Below, in pieces: positions 33,523-43,398 of a stretch of 64,000 nt of DNA. Both the position numbers and the translations under genes were made by a program. The notes beneath the pieces are model-generated. The model did no database searches. It was given only the letters and a program-made list of their open reading frames with translations, and was not told where the DNA came from. The stretch comes from Fragilaria crotonensis. Taxonomy: Eukaryota; Bacillariophyta; Fragilariophyceae; Fragilariales; Fragilariaceae. Position 1 is the first letter of the stretch. The number at the start of each line of letters is the position of its first letter. Location: the NCBI GenBank assembly GCA_022925895.1, contig JAKSYS010000033.1, forward strand, positions 124,001 to 188,000. The letters run 5' to 3'.

Positions 33523-33815
33523 CACCGGGTACAGTATTTAGTCTGGATGGGCAAATAGCCTGGATTCCTAAATACTGTGGTCCAGACTAATATATGTTTG
33601 AAACTAATTTTCGCCATAAGGGCATCATAAAAAGTCGGTTTTTTTCATTTGGCTTCTGAATCGCTAATAGTACGAATCATAGATGTGTTTCCTGACGTCC
33701 CTGGTATCCGTGCGCCAATATTCGCAAATTGGCCGATCCAGACTAATTTATGTTTGGGGTCAAAAAATGGAGTGTTGCACAATAGTCTGGACCAGACTAA
33801 ATACTGTACCCGGTG
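33523..33815. mobile_element. 293-bp MITE with TA target duplication
   Basis: The ends CACCGGGTACAGTATTTAGT at 33523 and ACTAAATACTGTACCCGGTG ending at 33815 are perfect inverted repeats (about 25 bp). TA lies on both sides (33521-33522 and 33816-33817), as expected for the Tc1/mariner superfamily. Internal AGTCTGG/CCAGACT boxes recur in both orientations, giving an extended imperfect hairpin. There is no coding capacity, so it would be mobilised by a transposase elsewhere. Its ends do not match the TA-flanked element at 50.9 kb. Confidence 0.88.
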
Positions 33816-34128
33816 TAGGTTACAGGCTCCGTACAATATATAAGCAATAAACAATTAAAACTCAAAAGAGGATCTCTCTTCTGCATAAACTATAAACCCT
33901 ATTACTAGCTAGGATACCCAAAACGAATCTCTAAAAACTATAAACCATACTAGGATACGCAATACGCATCGGCATTCAATTGTCCCATTGCTTTGGTTCC
34001 ATAATACACACTGTACACTTCAAAAAAGGGGACATCCCTAAAAGAGTAGCATAATGTTAAACATGACGCCCCCTTGTCTAAAAATCAAGGCCCGGAACCA
34101 TGGGCGTTGTTTTGCAGTTGATCGCCCA
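33816..34128. other. 3' flank of armadillo copy C
   Basis: Contains an imperfect duplication around AACTATAAACC..TACTAGGATAC (about 33886-33957) and the short 3' block shared with armadillo copies A and B. No gene. Confidence 0.5.
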
Positions 34129-36777
34129 TCAACCAAAGGAACTGTCCAGCATATCCAATACGTTCTCCATGATTGCAGAAACATTCTGATACACAGTTGG
34201 ATCTTCCGAACACACGGCTAAAACGCTGTTCAGTGAATGTTCTCCGTGCTTTTGGATCTGCACGCAGGCTTCCCAATCTCTAGAAAGAAATCTCAATACT
34301 CCCGTTGCAGCTCGCTGCAGGACAATATCATGGACATCAAGCATCATGGCTTGCAGGATTGTCGTGCATGCTCCAGCATTGATAATTGCCGAGCGAAGGT
34401 TAACTTTTTCTCTGGCAAATAATTCAAGGAATTCACAGCCTTGAGCTATGACCGAGACATCATGCATCATTTTTGTCATGGTTTCGACGACATTTGTCAG
34501 GATTTCTTCCGTTATCAAATGACGATTGGAAGGTGTCTCGCTGATCATGGTAACGAGGCATCGAAGACCAGTGGCCGTAACTTTAGTGGACCAGTCATAT
34601 TCTTCAAGAACACCAAGGACATGACGTACAGAGCTTTCCGAGTGTAGCGTGCTGACGATAGATTCTTCCAAGGAGGTCATAACATGTTCCTCTAGTATGG
34701 CCTCTTCTCCCACGAACGCGTCAAAACTGTCCAGCAGTCCTGCCGCGAAACAACGAGAACCATGTCCTCCCTCTTGTATTGCAACACCCTGCAGCGTTGA
34801 CACAATATCAGCCACTTGCATCAGCTTCCGTAGATTGCGCTCATCATACGCATAGTTCTTTAATGCGAAGCATGCTCCACTTGTCACCATCGGGTCCGTC
34901 GGGTGCGCGACGATGGCGCCCACAATGACTTCTATTTCTTCGTCAGTCGCCAGTGCAACCAGTTCTTGGTCCAAATCGACAGCCACATTGGACAAGAATG
35001 CACAACCGTCGACTTGAATGCTCGCTACGGATCGATTCGTCCTCATTGCTGCACACACGTGCTTGACTCCGTCCAAAGCTGCAGTCGAAACTCGGACCTC
35101 AGTTTCGGTAGACAATGTGCGCAGCCATCCCATTGCAGCTCGAATCACACTTTCATTGTTTTTATGATCCGCAATACATTTGATCACCCTTGCTGTCGCG
35201 CCGGCTTGGATAATGATCCCACGATTCGCTTCATTAATCGATAGGGCCCATAGAGCTCCGCAGGCTTGTTCTTGGATTGCAGCGTTGTTCAAGTTCTGTT
35301 CCATGCAAAGCAATATAACACCCGGAGCTGAGGAACTCATCACGCTTGCCCTGAATTGGTCATTATCCTTTCCAAGATCCCAAATGGTTGCGAGGCAGAA
35401 TTGTTGTACGCGAGGGCATAAAGGGTGTCCCTTCATGGCTCCCAACAAAATCTCGACCGTAAACTCATGATTGCCACTGTGGTGTACATCCCTAATGAGA
35501 GAACGCAGATCTTCCACAATGACTTGTTCATTCGCTGGTGTAGGTGGTGGCGATGATCTCCCGTGTGGCGATGCCGACGCTTCTGCGCAAACGTTCAGGA
35601 ATTGATCATCGTCTGGGGGAACCTCAAGATTCCTCGCAAGACGATCATTCAGAGTGTCGGTGGGAATCAACCTGCTTCGCGACGATGCGGATGTTGAAAC
35701 AGACATCAACCTTGAGGCGCTGTCGCTGCTAGCACTACCAGTGGAATCGTGATGATCGGCAATGGTGGCGGGATAAAAAATGTCGTTATTGTCATTCATC
35801 ATCGCATCAGCAGCGCGAATGTGCTGATAGGGAACGGGGCTGCTATCCGATGGTGGTGGCATGAAATTTGCCTCGAACGATTGCCACATCGGCCGGCCAT
35901 CTTGGTCTGGGTGGTCGGCATCGTGCTCCGAGCTGCTGCTGGGACTACGAGGTATGCCGTCGTTAACTTGCAAGGCCACCGCGAGGCGATCACTGTTATG
36001 TAGGGTGTATGAAGCACCATTATTCTCGGAGGTCGCCCATAATTCATCTGCTCCAGAAATTGGTGGCATAGGAATGGCGGCCACCGCAGCGTGCAAGTTG
36101 AACATTGGTCGGGGACGAGGTTGCTCTGAGGAAGGAGCATTTAAGGGTGCAGGGGGGAATTCCTGAGACGCGTTGTAGTCCAAGTTTGGGGAAGACACAG
36201 ATGTGATTGCACCATTCTGGGCCCAGCGGGCGTGTGCAATGATGATTTGATCCGTGTTTTCAGCTTGATTTCTGTCGCCGTGTCCCTGGTCTTGACTTTG
36301 CTCCACTAATGGACTCCTTTCGGTTTGTCTTTGTGCAAGGCGTCGGTCGCGTTGTTCCCTGGGTTCTGGATGTGCTGTCCTTGGGTCCATTGCTGAGTAT
36401 GGTAGAGGTGGTGATGTGTGATTAGCCGCTGTTGTCTTGGGACGAGGAGCGTGAGTCGTGTGTTGTCGATTCCCAGGTCGTCTGTGTCTGTCGGGATCGA
36501 GTTCTGGATGACATTTGAGACACTTTCCGTCAAGAGACTCGCCTTTGACTGTAAGAGGCTCTTGCGAGCTCCATAGTGGATTGAAGCGATTCTTCTTGAC
36601 ACTGAAGAGAAGAACAGGAGGCTCTCCGTTTCTACGACATTCAGTACAAAAACCTCTTCGCCGACGTTCCTCTCGAATTCGTTCCTCTGTCATGACGGAA
36701 CCGTCGCGAGTGAGGTTCATATCATCGTAGCTGAGGTTCATCGCTGTTGCCGTTGCCGTCATAGGCATTGCAGTCAT
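34129..36777 (-). CDS. Cys-module/armadillo-repeat protein, copy C, 882 aa
   Basis: Intact single-exon paralog of copy B with the same order: head DDMNLTRDGSV, RRGFCTECRRNGEPPV, GESLDGKCLKCHPEL (two CxxC pairs), a Ser/Pro-rich linker, then armadillo repeats (NAAIQEQACGALWALSI, NESVIRAAMGWLRTLS, VDGCAFLSNVAVDL). I chose ATG 36777 because it lies just before the part aligned with copy B. The frame stays open to an ATG at 36930, but those 51 residues come from GTAC-rich intergenic text and are not found in copy B. Two of three copies are intact, so the family is probably functional. The linker diverges by many small in-frame indels while the repeats and Cys head are conserved. Confidence 0.87.
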   Translation of the reverse strand: MTAMPMTATATAMNLSYDDMNLTRDGSVMTEERIREERRRRGFCTECRRNGEPPVLLFSVKKNRFNPLWSSQEPLTVKGESLDGKCLKCHPELDPDRHRRPGNRQHTTHAPRPKTTAANHTSPPLPYSAMDPRTAHPEPREQRDRRLAQRQTERSPLVEQSQDQGHGDRNQAENTDQIIIAHARWAQNGAITSVSSPNLDYNASQEFPPAPLNAPSSEQPRPRPMFNLHAAVAAIPMPPISGADELWATSENNGASYTLHNSDRLAVALQVNDGIPRSPSSSSEHDADHPDQDGRPMWQSFEANFMPPPSDSSPVPYQHIRAADAMMNDNNDIFYPATIADHHDSTGSASSDSASRLMSVSTSASSRSRLIPTDTLNDRLARNLEVPPDDDQFLNVCAEASASPHGRSSPPPTPANEQVIVEDLRSLIRDVHHSGNHEFTVEILLGAMKGHPLCPRVQQFCLATIWDLGKDNDQFRASVMSSSAPGVILLCMEQNLNNAAIQEQACGALWALSINEANRGIIIQAGATARVIKCIADHKNNESVIRAAMGWLRTLSTETEVRVSTAALDGVKHVCAAMRTNRSVASIQVDGCAFLSNVAVDLDQELVALATDEEIEVIVGAIVAHPTDPMVTSGACFALKNYAYDERNLRKLMQVADIVSTLQGVAIQEGGHGSRCFAAGLLDSFDAFVGEEAILEEHVMTSLEESIVSTLHSESSVRHVLGVLEEYDWSTKVTATGLRCLVTMISETPSNRHLITEEILTNVVETMTKMMHDVSVIAQGCEFLELFAREKVNLRSAIINAGACTTILQAMMLDVHDIVLQRAATGVLRFLSRDWEACVQIQKHGEHSLNSVLAVCSEDPTVYQNVSAIMENVLDMLDSSFG

Positions 36778-37870
36778 CTCAGCTTGCTCTTCTTTGCGCT
36801 TCGCGGAGTACCTACTACTAGTACTCCAGAATCCAGAGTGCTCGAGTACCTCAGCAACTCGACGTTGGAATAGTTCTGACGATAGAGGATCTACGGTTCT
36901 ATCGGGCTTCGGTCTGTTCATTCGACTCAAGCGATCAGCACCCTAAAATTCCCATACAAAGAATCCATGACATTTGGTTGTTCTACGACATGCGTCAAGG
37001 ACATCACGGGCCAATCCACGCCGATCGACGGTCATCGTATGACTTTAGTGCCTGTGCGGGGCAATGTGTTTGTTCTACGATATCACGTACGCAGTTTTGT
37101 TCCTATCATTTTTAAACTGACGGTAGTATGTATATATATGTAAGTATCACTGGAAAGCGGGCAATTAAAAAAATTACTCCGCCTGTCCACATGCCACTTT
37201 TCAGTCGAGCTTCAACGACAACATGCGGCAAGTGTGACCCACGCACAATCGTTTTTGTTCGTCGAAGCGTTGCTTTCAGCCATACTTACAGGTATCATAA
37301 TCCTGGGAATTCTACGAGCGTAGTATCATACAACCAATAATTGGATTAAATGTACCAGTACTATACGGATGGTGTGACAAAACCCGTGACAATATTGTCA
37401 ACAGATTTTGAGCACAGTACACAGTACACCACCAAGGAAGTCGTTCGTTTCAACTTACAGTTCACAGTTACAGTCATTTTCGAGTAAAACGCACCGGTAC
37501 CCGGTTCTCCAGTAGTCAACATAATGACCGAAAACAAGCCTCGTGCGAATGGATCGGGAAGGCGCCATTTTACATGGTATCATCGTATGCATATATGCGT
37601 ACAAGTACTCGAAGAACCTGGGACTACCGGTAGTACTACGGATGTACCTCAAATTCATGAAACAAATAAAGCAACCGTGTAGGGTTCGGTAAATTCACCA
37701 AGTAGGAAAGAACACCGTGCTATCACCGTGCTAAAGTACCAGGTACAGTACCAATTAACACTAAAAAGTGTGAACAGTAAAAAAAGCACGAGTACAATGA
37801 ACCGCATGAACAACGAACAACAGATGAACTAGAGACTACCGGTAGTCAAATAAGTTGACCTAGAGACTAG
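36778..37870. other. Intergenic, GTAC-rich
   Basis: 5' flank of armadillo copy C followed by GTAC-rich spacer (37340-37860). No gene was seen. Confidence 0.5.
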
Positions 37871-37989
37871 TCTAAGATTGGGATTGAGGAGAGTCCCATT
37901 CTGCCAAGACAACTTTGTGTCAAGCGAAGTGTCCCTCGGAGGAACGACGTCGCGGACAGGACACAAATGCAGGCAGCAGAGTCCTGCTC

Positions 37990-38345
37990 CTGAAAGACAT
38001 CAGCAAGCCGAGGCAAAAATGGTGGCGGAGGAGGCTGCGTTGGCTCAGCGTCTTCGACACGAAAACATGCCGCCAAGGCTTCTAAAGCGGAAGCACGTCG
38101 TCGCGGTCAGGCTGAGGCAAAGAAATCGGCGGATGTTGCTGCATTGGTCAGCCAGCAAGAACAAGAAAGCAAAGCAGAAGCCCGTCGACGTGCACAAGCC
38201 GGAGGCAAAGGAGGCTGCTGCTATAACTGCAGTTCAGCGTCGCAGAGAGGAAGATAACAAGGCTCAGGCCCAAGACAAAGCTGCTGAGAGGCGTCGACAG
38301 GAGGAGGAGGAGCGGCAAAGACTGGCCGGCCGAGGAAGACAAGGC
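37990..38345 (+). pseudogene. Degenerate Ala/Glu/Arg-rich coiled-coil fragment
   Basis: Successive frames give coiled-coil text: EAKMVAEEAALAQRLRHEN, then in the +2 shifted frame AKASKAEARRRGQAEAKKSA and EQESKAEARRRAQA, then RRREEDNKAQAQDKAAERRR. The same strand keeps Ala/Glu/Arg/Lys codon texture while the frame changes, as expected from a decayed repeat-rich coiled-coil gene. No start, stop or flanking domain can be assigned. Confidence 0.4.
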
Positions 38346-39700
38346 TCCTGGTAACGGAAGCTGCTGCTCTGCTTTTCCCCCCAAGTAGGAGGCTCCGCCA
38401 AAGAGCGTTGCCAAGATCAGGGAAGGGAAAGCAGGGGGGGGGCACAACGTCATCTGGAATTTGTGTGGCAACGAGAGGCCGCCAAAGGCGATTCCAGCAG
38501 TGAAGCCCCCAATGGCATCGTCGATGGTTCGTTGCGGCCCTTGTTTTGTGTCACTCTGGATTCTGGACTCCGGAGTTCGGAGTCCGGAGTACTCGCGGTC
38601 TCAGGGTACTCCAATACTCGTAGAGCTAGTATTGCAAAATGTAGAATAGTACCTCGGGAAAAAAGTTGCATTCGTTCCATATACGAAGCACGTAAAGATA
38701 CCGTAGGTGCAACAGATGTTGCAGAACCCAAAATGCTGGTACTATTGTTTGCAGTTCATATGCCCCACGCAAACGCACGAAAAACGTCATCAAGTACCCC
38801 TATTATGCAACATAGTACCAGTTCTAATTAATCCGCAAGATCGGTGGAATCCTATAAGAGAAGTACTACCTCGGTCGCATTTCCGAGGTAATACGGTAGT
38901 ATCTGGTACTGAACCGGAATCACACGACTTTGCGTCGGCATGTTCAACTGTTCAAAACGTCAGAATGTCAGAATACGAACAAGTCGCGAGTCGCCAGTCG
39001 CCAGTCGCGAGCCTCGCGCAACGGTACTGAGTACCATTACCGGTGCAATTTACACAATCCTCGGTTCCAATGTCCGGTGTCTCCGGTCCAAGGCCCAAGC
39101 ATGGCGGGCGTATGAATACAGGCCGGCGTGATTGGAGCATATGTGAGCAATCTGTTGCATCCTTTGAGCTCGCAAGGTTCAGCAAGACCACAGCCCATCA
39201 TTGTTTGCGGCAGATTCGATTTTGGCCATACCTGCAATCTCCTTCTCTATTACCTGGAATACTAGCTAGCATTAGTACTACTATTGCTGAAGAAGATGAA
39301 TCACAAAACAAGCATCACGCGATGAAGGAAGGAAGTACACTACCACAATCAATTTTGTTGTTGTAATGGCCTGGTTGTAGCTAGCCCTGAAGCCCACCAA
39401 ATTATCAGACGAAGAACAACTACCGTAGGATGATGGTGATGACTTCAACCGTGGCGTTGCGAATTTTGGATGTTAAGGAGAAAGATGAAAACAAGCTGTG
39501 AATCAGGATCATATGACAATCGTCGAGGCAATCTGATTTCAGAAAAAAGATCTTTCAGAATTATGCAACACGATATTGCATACTGCGTAGGACATCATAC
39601 AGAATACAGATTGTACTCATCATTTCGCGAGGATTAGTCAAGGGTGACGGGTGAAACTTGCGTAATGTTGCAACTACCGAGTACTGGAGTACTTGGTACA
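38346..39700. other. Intergenic, GTAC-rich, no gene seen
   Basis: Contains GAGTC/CGGAGT and CGCGAGTCGCCAGTCGCCAGTCGCG (about 38986-39015) short repeats and GTAC-rich text. There is a G-homopolymer (8 G) near 38435. No supported ORF. Confidence 0.5.
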
Positions 39701-40689
39701 CTAGTACTGCAATCTCTTCCCCACAATTCGAATCCGACGGTAGTCGGCTACCCATCGATCGCCGTTGTGCAGCTTAGGTCTCAACTCTGCATCGGCTTGA
39801 CGAAACAGCTCCTCTCGATCGGTAATGCTTTCCAGATACGGCCCGGCAAACATGCTAATCCAATTGCGTAAACCATCCTCGCCAATCAGTGGAGTTGGTC
39901 GATCATAGAGTTCCGCGGAGACAACTTCAATGCCATGCTTTTCCAACAACGTTGCGTATTCACCAATACTGGGATAATACCAAGGATTCTTGTCCTTCCC
40001 ACAGGTACGATCCAGAAATGACGCAATTTCGTGGATATTGTTCTTGCCACCAAATTCCACCACCAACCTACCCTTCGGTCGCAAGGCCGCCGCCATGCGC
40101 ACAATGCATCGCTCCGCTTCAGGGACCCAATGCAGCGCAGCATTGGAAAAAATAGCATCGACTGGTCCCTCTGGGAGTGTAAACGTCCGAGCATCCGCAT
40201 GTTTAAAATCCACATTGGTCAGAAACTCTTGTTCTTGTGGTGCATCTGCTACACTTGCCACGGCGCGAGCAATCATGGTGGCATCAGCGTCTATTCCAAT
40301 GGCAATGGCACCGCGACGTGCAATCTCCAACGTCAATTCGCCTGTCCCACATCCAAGGTCCAACACGCGCTCTCCCGGTTGTGGGTCCAAGAGATCGACC
40401 AAGGAAGCGCCGTATTTGTAAACGAAGGAATGCTGCAATTGATAGTTGTCAGCGTTCCACTGTAACGAACATAGATTTTGTAGTAGGTTTTCCACAAAGA
40501 AACAAGAGAGGGTGAGATACATGAAAATGACAAACAAGTCAATTTGACAACGGGTAGTGATGTTTCTTGACTGACATCTTGGGCTGCAGTAATGCCAACA
40601 GTTGTCATGTGAAGAGGAACAGTCGCGAATGGTGCCGACGATTTCAGAAGAGACAAGTGCAGGACGCGGCTGAGGGTTTTGATAAGCAT
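39701..40689 (-). CDS. Class I SAM-dependent methyltransferase (Tam-like), 290 aa
   Basis: Exon 1 is 40689-40576 (38 codons), the intron 40575-40460 (116 bp, GTCAGT...TTACAG), and exon 2 40459-39701. The splice joins TAAQD to WNADNYQLQHSFVYKYG, restoring the usual WxxxxYxxxHxFVxxYG opening of trans-aconitate 2-methyltransferase-like enzymes. Motif I is VLDLGCGTGEL, motif II around GIDADATMI, then HADARTFTLP and VDAIFSNAALHWVPE. So it methylates a small molecule using SAM; the substrate is not certain. The exon 1 peptide (MLIKTLSRVLHLSLLKS) is basic and amphipathic, probably a mitochondrial presequence. Reading through the intron gives a longer ORF with a non-homologous N-terminus, which I reject. 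A broken copy lies at 23.6 kb. Confidence 0.9.
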
Positions 40690-41277
40690 GAGAGCGTTGT
40701 TTGTTCTCCATGTGCGGTTTAACGTGCATCACGCAATCTCCCATGTTCAGACGGGCTCACAGTTCCAGTGTTCCTACAAGAAGTCCATAGCAGACGCGAT
40801 GCGACGTTCAACGACTCGGATATTTGTTGAAGTGTCAAATGTGAAGACGGAATTGCTACCTGGCACTGTAGTACATGAGACATGAGACAGGAGTACTCGT
40901 ACCAGGTACAAGTAGTAGTATGCATACGTAGTACTACCAGTAGAGTACAATCTACTGGAGGATCGCGAGGTATCCCCGGAACGGCGAAAGCAGACCAGTG
41001 CACAGTGCACAGTGAACTGGTCCGATTCTGGAGTATTTGTACTGTAGTGCTACTCCAGTAGCTACGATACATATGTGTTCCTCTACAACGAAGTTCCTTG
41101 ACGAAAGATTCCTCCCTTTGGAACCAATTATGTTTCGAACAATCCCTCTCGTCGTTCACATTTCCCCCCCGCCATTCCTCTACTCCCATCATCAACAACG
41201 TGCAAAACGACCGGGATCGTTCATCATCATCTGTATCAACAACAAGCACAAGCGGCCAATACAACAATTGCACAAGA
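40690..41277. other. Divergent promoter region, GTAC-rich
   Basis: 588 bp between the methyltransferase (minus) and RPF2 (plus). GTAC words are dense at 40860-41050. About 41230-41277 is CAACAA-rich, like a 5' UTR for RPF2. No TATA box was assigned. Confidence 0.5.
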
Positions 41278-42393
41278 ATGGCCCCAACCAATCAACAAGC
41301 CAAGGCTGCTCGAGTGAAACTTTTGGCGGGTGGCAAACAGCCAAAGGCTCGCGTTGCTCGGTATTTGAAGAGTCGAGAATCCAAACTTTCCGAGGGACCT
41401 CGGGTTGCTTTGCTGTTGAAGGGTATTCGATGCTCTCAAAGTATGGGTGTCGTTCTCAAGGATTTGAGATCGTCGTTGGCACCGAATTGCAAGTTGTTAA
41501 ATAAGAATAACGCCATCGTGCCGTTCGATACAACTGGACAACAGTCGTTGGAGTTTCTGTCCACAAAGAATGATGCGACTGTGTTTTGTATCGCAAGCAC
41601 CAATAAGAAGAGACCCAACAATCTTACCATCGGAAGAACCTTTGATTCTCAAATCCTCGATATGGCTGAACTCGGAATTTTGCGTTACAAATCCATTTCT
41701 GATTACGATGGTACCGTCCCCAAGAAACGTGTCGGATCGAAACCTCTGATGCTCTTCTGCGGTGATTTGTGGCAACATGACAGCGAATGCATCAAGCTTC
41801 AAAACATGTTGATTGACCTTTACAAGGGCGATCCTTCCAAAAAAATCTACAGTGCCGGTCTCGATCACATTATGGTATTTACGTGCGTCATGGGGCCAGA
41901 CAGTCAGAACAACAATAATGGTGCAGCCAAGAATGCGCCGCTCATCCATCAGCGCACATACCATTGCAAACTCAAAAAGAATCCCCGTGGAGGTACAGTC
42001 CCCGTCCCCCTCTTGACTCCCTGTGGACCAGACATGGACTTTACGATCCGCCGCACCCAAATGGCCGCACCTGATCTCTGGAAGGCGGCTCTCAAACAAC
42101 CGCAGGGTATGAACAAGAAGAAGAAGAAGGTCAAGAATCAAAGTACAAACATCTTTGGAGAACGTATCGGACGATTGCATTTGGAGAAGCAAGATTTGGA
42201 TGCACGACAAGGGAAGAAGGTTAAGGCTTTGCGTCGTGCCGAGAAGGCCACTGCTGAGGAGGAAAAGAAAGCTGTCGAATCTGAACTAGCTCAAGAGAAA
42301 CAAGAATTGGGACAAGAATTCAAACAACTATACGGGTTCGAAGAAGAAGACACGGATAAGCGCCGCAGCGGTAAGTTTGGTTCAAAAAAGTAA
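41278..42393 (+). CDS. RPF2: Ribosome biogenesis protein RPF2 homolog (Brix domain), 371 aa
   Basis: Brix-domain nucleolar protein that, with RRS1, brings 5S rRNA, uL5 and uL18 into the 60S pre-ribosome. Visible marks are the early VARYLKSRESKLSEGPR and LLKGIRCSQ, the core DLRSSLAPNCKLLNKNN, FLSTKNDATVFCIASTNKKRPNNL, GRTFDSQILDM and KPLMLFCGDLW, then GLDHIMVFTC and FTIRRTQMAAPDLWK. The C-terminal about 90 residues are Lys/Glu-rich, as in other RPF2 proteins. I start at ATG 41278 (MAPTNQQAK); the frame stays open upstream to 41098, but that part is Ser/His-rich 5' UTR-like text. Single exon. It converges on the PLAC8 gene with 139 bp between stops. Confidence 0.95.
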   Translation: MAPTNQQAKAARVKLLAGGKQPKARVARYLKSRESKLSEGPRVALLLKGIRCSQSMGVVLKDLRSSLAPNCKLLNKNNAIVPFDTTGQQSLEFLSTKNDATVFCIASTNKKRPNNLTIGRTFDSQILDMAELGILRYKSISDYDGTVPKKRVGSKPLMLFCGDLWQHDSECIKLQNMLIDLYKGDPSKKIYSAGLDHIMVFTCVMGPDSQNNNNGAAKNAPLIHQRTYHCKLKKNPRGGTVPVPLLTPCGPDMDFTIRRTQMAAPDLWKAALKQPQGMNKKKKKVKNQSTNIFGERIGRLHLEKQDLDARQGKKVKALRRAEKATAEEEKKAVESELAQEKQELGQEFKQLYGFEEEDTDKRRSGKFGSKK

Positions 42394-42532
42394 CGAACTT
42401 GTGGTACATGACCTAAAAGTTACACAACCCTAAGGGAATCTCTTTTATAACCTTGTCGCTGTACCAAATAACAACCCCATGAATACTCTCGTCGTCGGCC
42501 ATCAGACAGCAGAGTACGCAGCTTCGCGTTGA

Positions 42533-43398
42533 TTAGATAACGCTCGGCGCACCCTCTTCGAGTCCTGTTGAAGTGAAAAACGATGCCGAGTAGTTCTCAT
42601 AGTCACCCGTGTGACGCGCCATTTGCGCGACGGTGCAGCATGTGCAAAACAGGGCGCAGCAAACGTCTTCACATCCATGGCAACGCTCTTCGGGGATGCT
42701 GTAAAGAGCACGCGTATTCTCGCGAGTCTTGCAAAGAGCGTAGAAAGACCAAACAGAGAAGGCAATGGAACCGAGTGCCTTGAGGACGGGGACAAATGGA
42801 GGCACGGTGTTGACATCGTATGGCATGCTGTAGATTTGCAGCATGGAGCTGTAGATAAAGTAGCAGCAGACAATTGTAACAACAATCGCAAACGTATTGC
42901 TGGTAGAAATGCGAGGACCGGGTTCTCCCAACCATGTGAGCTGCAAACGCGTCATCACTTGAGCCATCAGGATTTGGGGGCAAAAGAGAGCGCACACAAC
43001 GTGAGGATGGCAAGGTGGGCAAGGGCCGGCTCTGCAGCAAGCACACAATGGGTCCTTCCAAGACCCGGTCTGTATATCCAAACGGGGACCCTTGAAAGTG
43101 TCTTCAAGTGGGGAGAGGAACACCTGACCTTCCTTAACACCACCCTCAGGCTAAAAAGAAGGGATGTGGGTGTAAGATTCATAAACAGGACGGATTGAGT
43201 GGCAACGGAGCAAAGGTTTCCTATCCTTACCACTCGAGCGGTGAAGACACGATCCGGATTCCCATTCAAATTCGCTTCAAAAGTATATCCACCAGGCAAA
43301 TCAGCTGGGGCGGTCACGTGGACCATGACTGGGATGGTTCCATTTACCCTCGGGTTGAGTGGCTTGGACTTCTCCGGAGGGATGTAGACAGGCGCCAT
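42533..43398 (-). CDS. PLAC8-family cysteine-rich membrane protein, 261 aa
   Basis: Exon 1 is 43398-43231, the intron 43230-43151 (80 bp, GTAAGG...TTTTTAG), and exon 2 43150-42533. The splice is phase 0 and joins FTARV to PEGGVKEGQVFLSP. The PLAC8 domain spans about residues 80-245: SWKDPLCACC, CHPHVVCALFCPQI, a hydrophobic span (FAIVVTIVCCYFIYSSML), a second one, and the signature CCALFCTCCTVAQMARHTGDY. Family members (FCR/PCR and Ca2+-associated regulators) act in membranes in metal or cell-size control; which applies here is unknown. The N-terminal 60 residues are Pro-rich, typical for stramenopile members. The start at MAPVYIPP was chosen over an in-frame ATG 60 bases upstream in less protein-like text. 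Confidence 0.9.

Noticed and set aside
34129-36930. Longer N-terminus for armadillo copy C (start 36930)
   Set aside because: The extra 51 codons are translated GTAC-rich spacer and have no counterpart in copy B.
39701-40744. Unspliced 347-codon methyltransferase ORF
   Set aside because: It reads through the intron; splicing 40575-40460 restores the family's conserved start.
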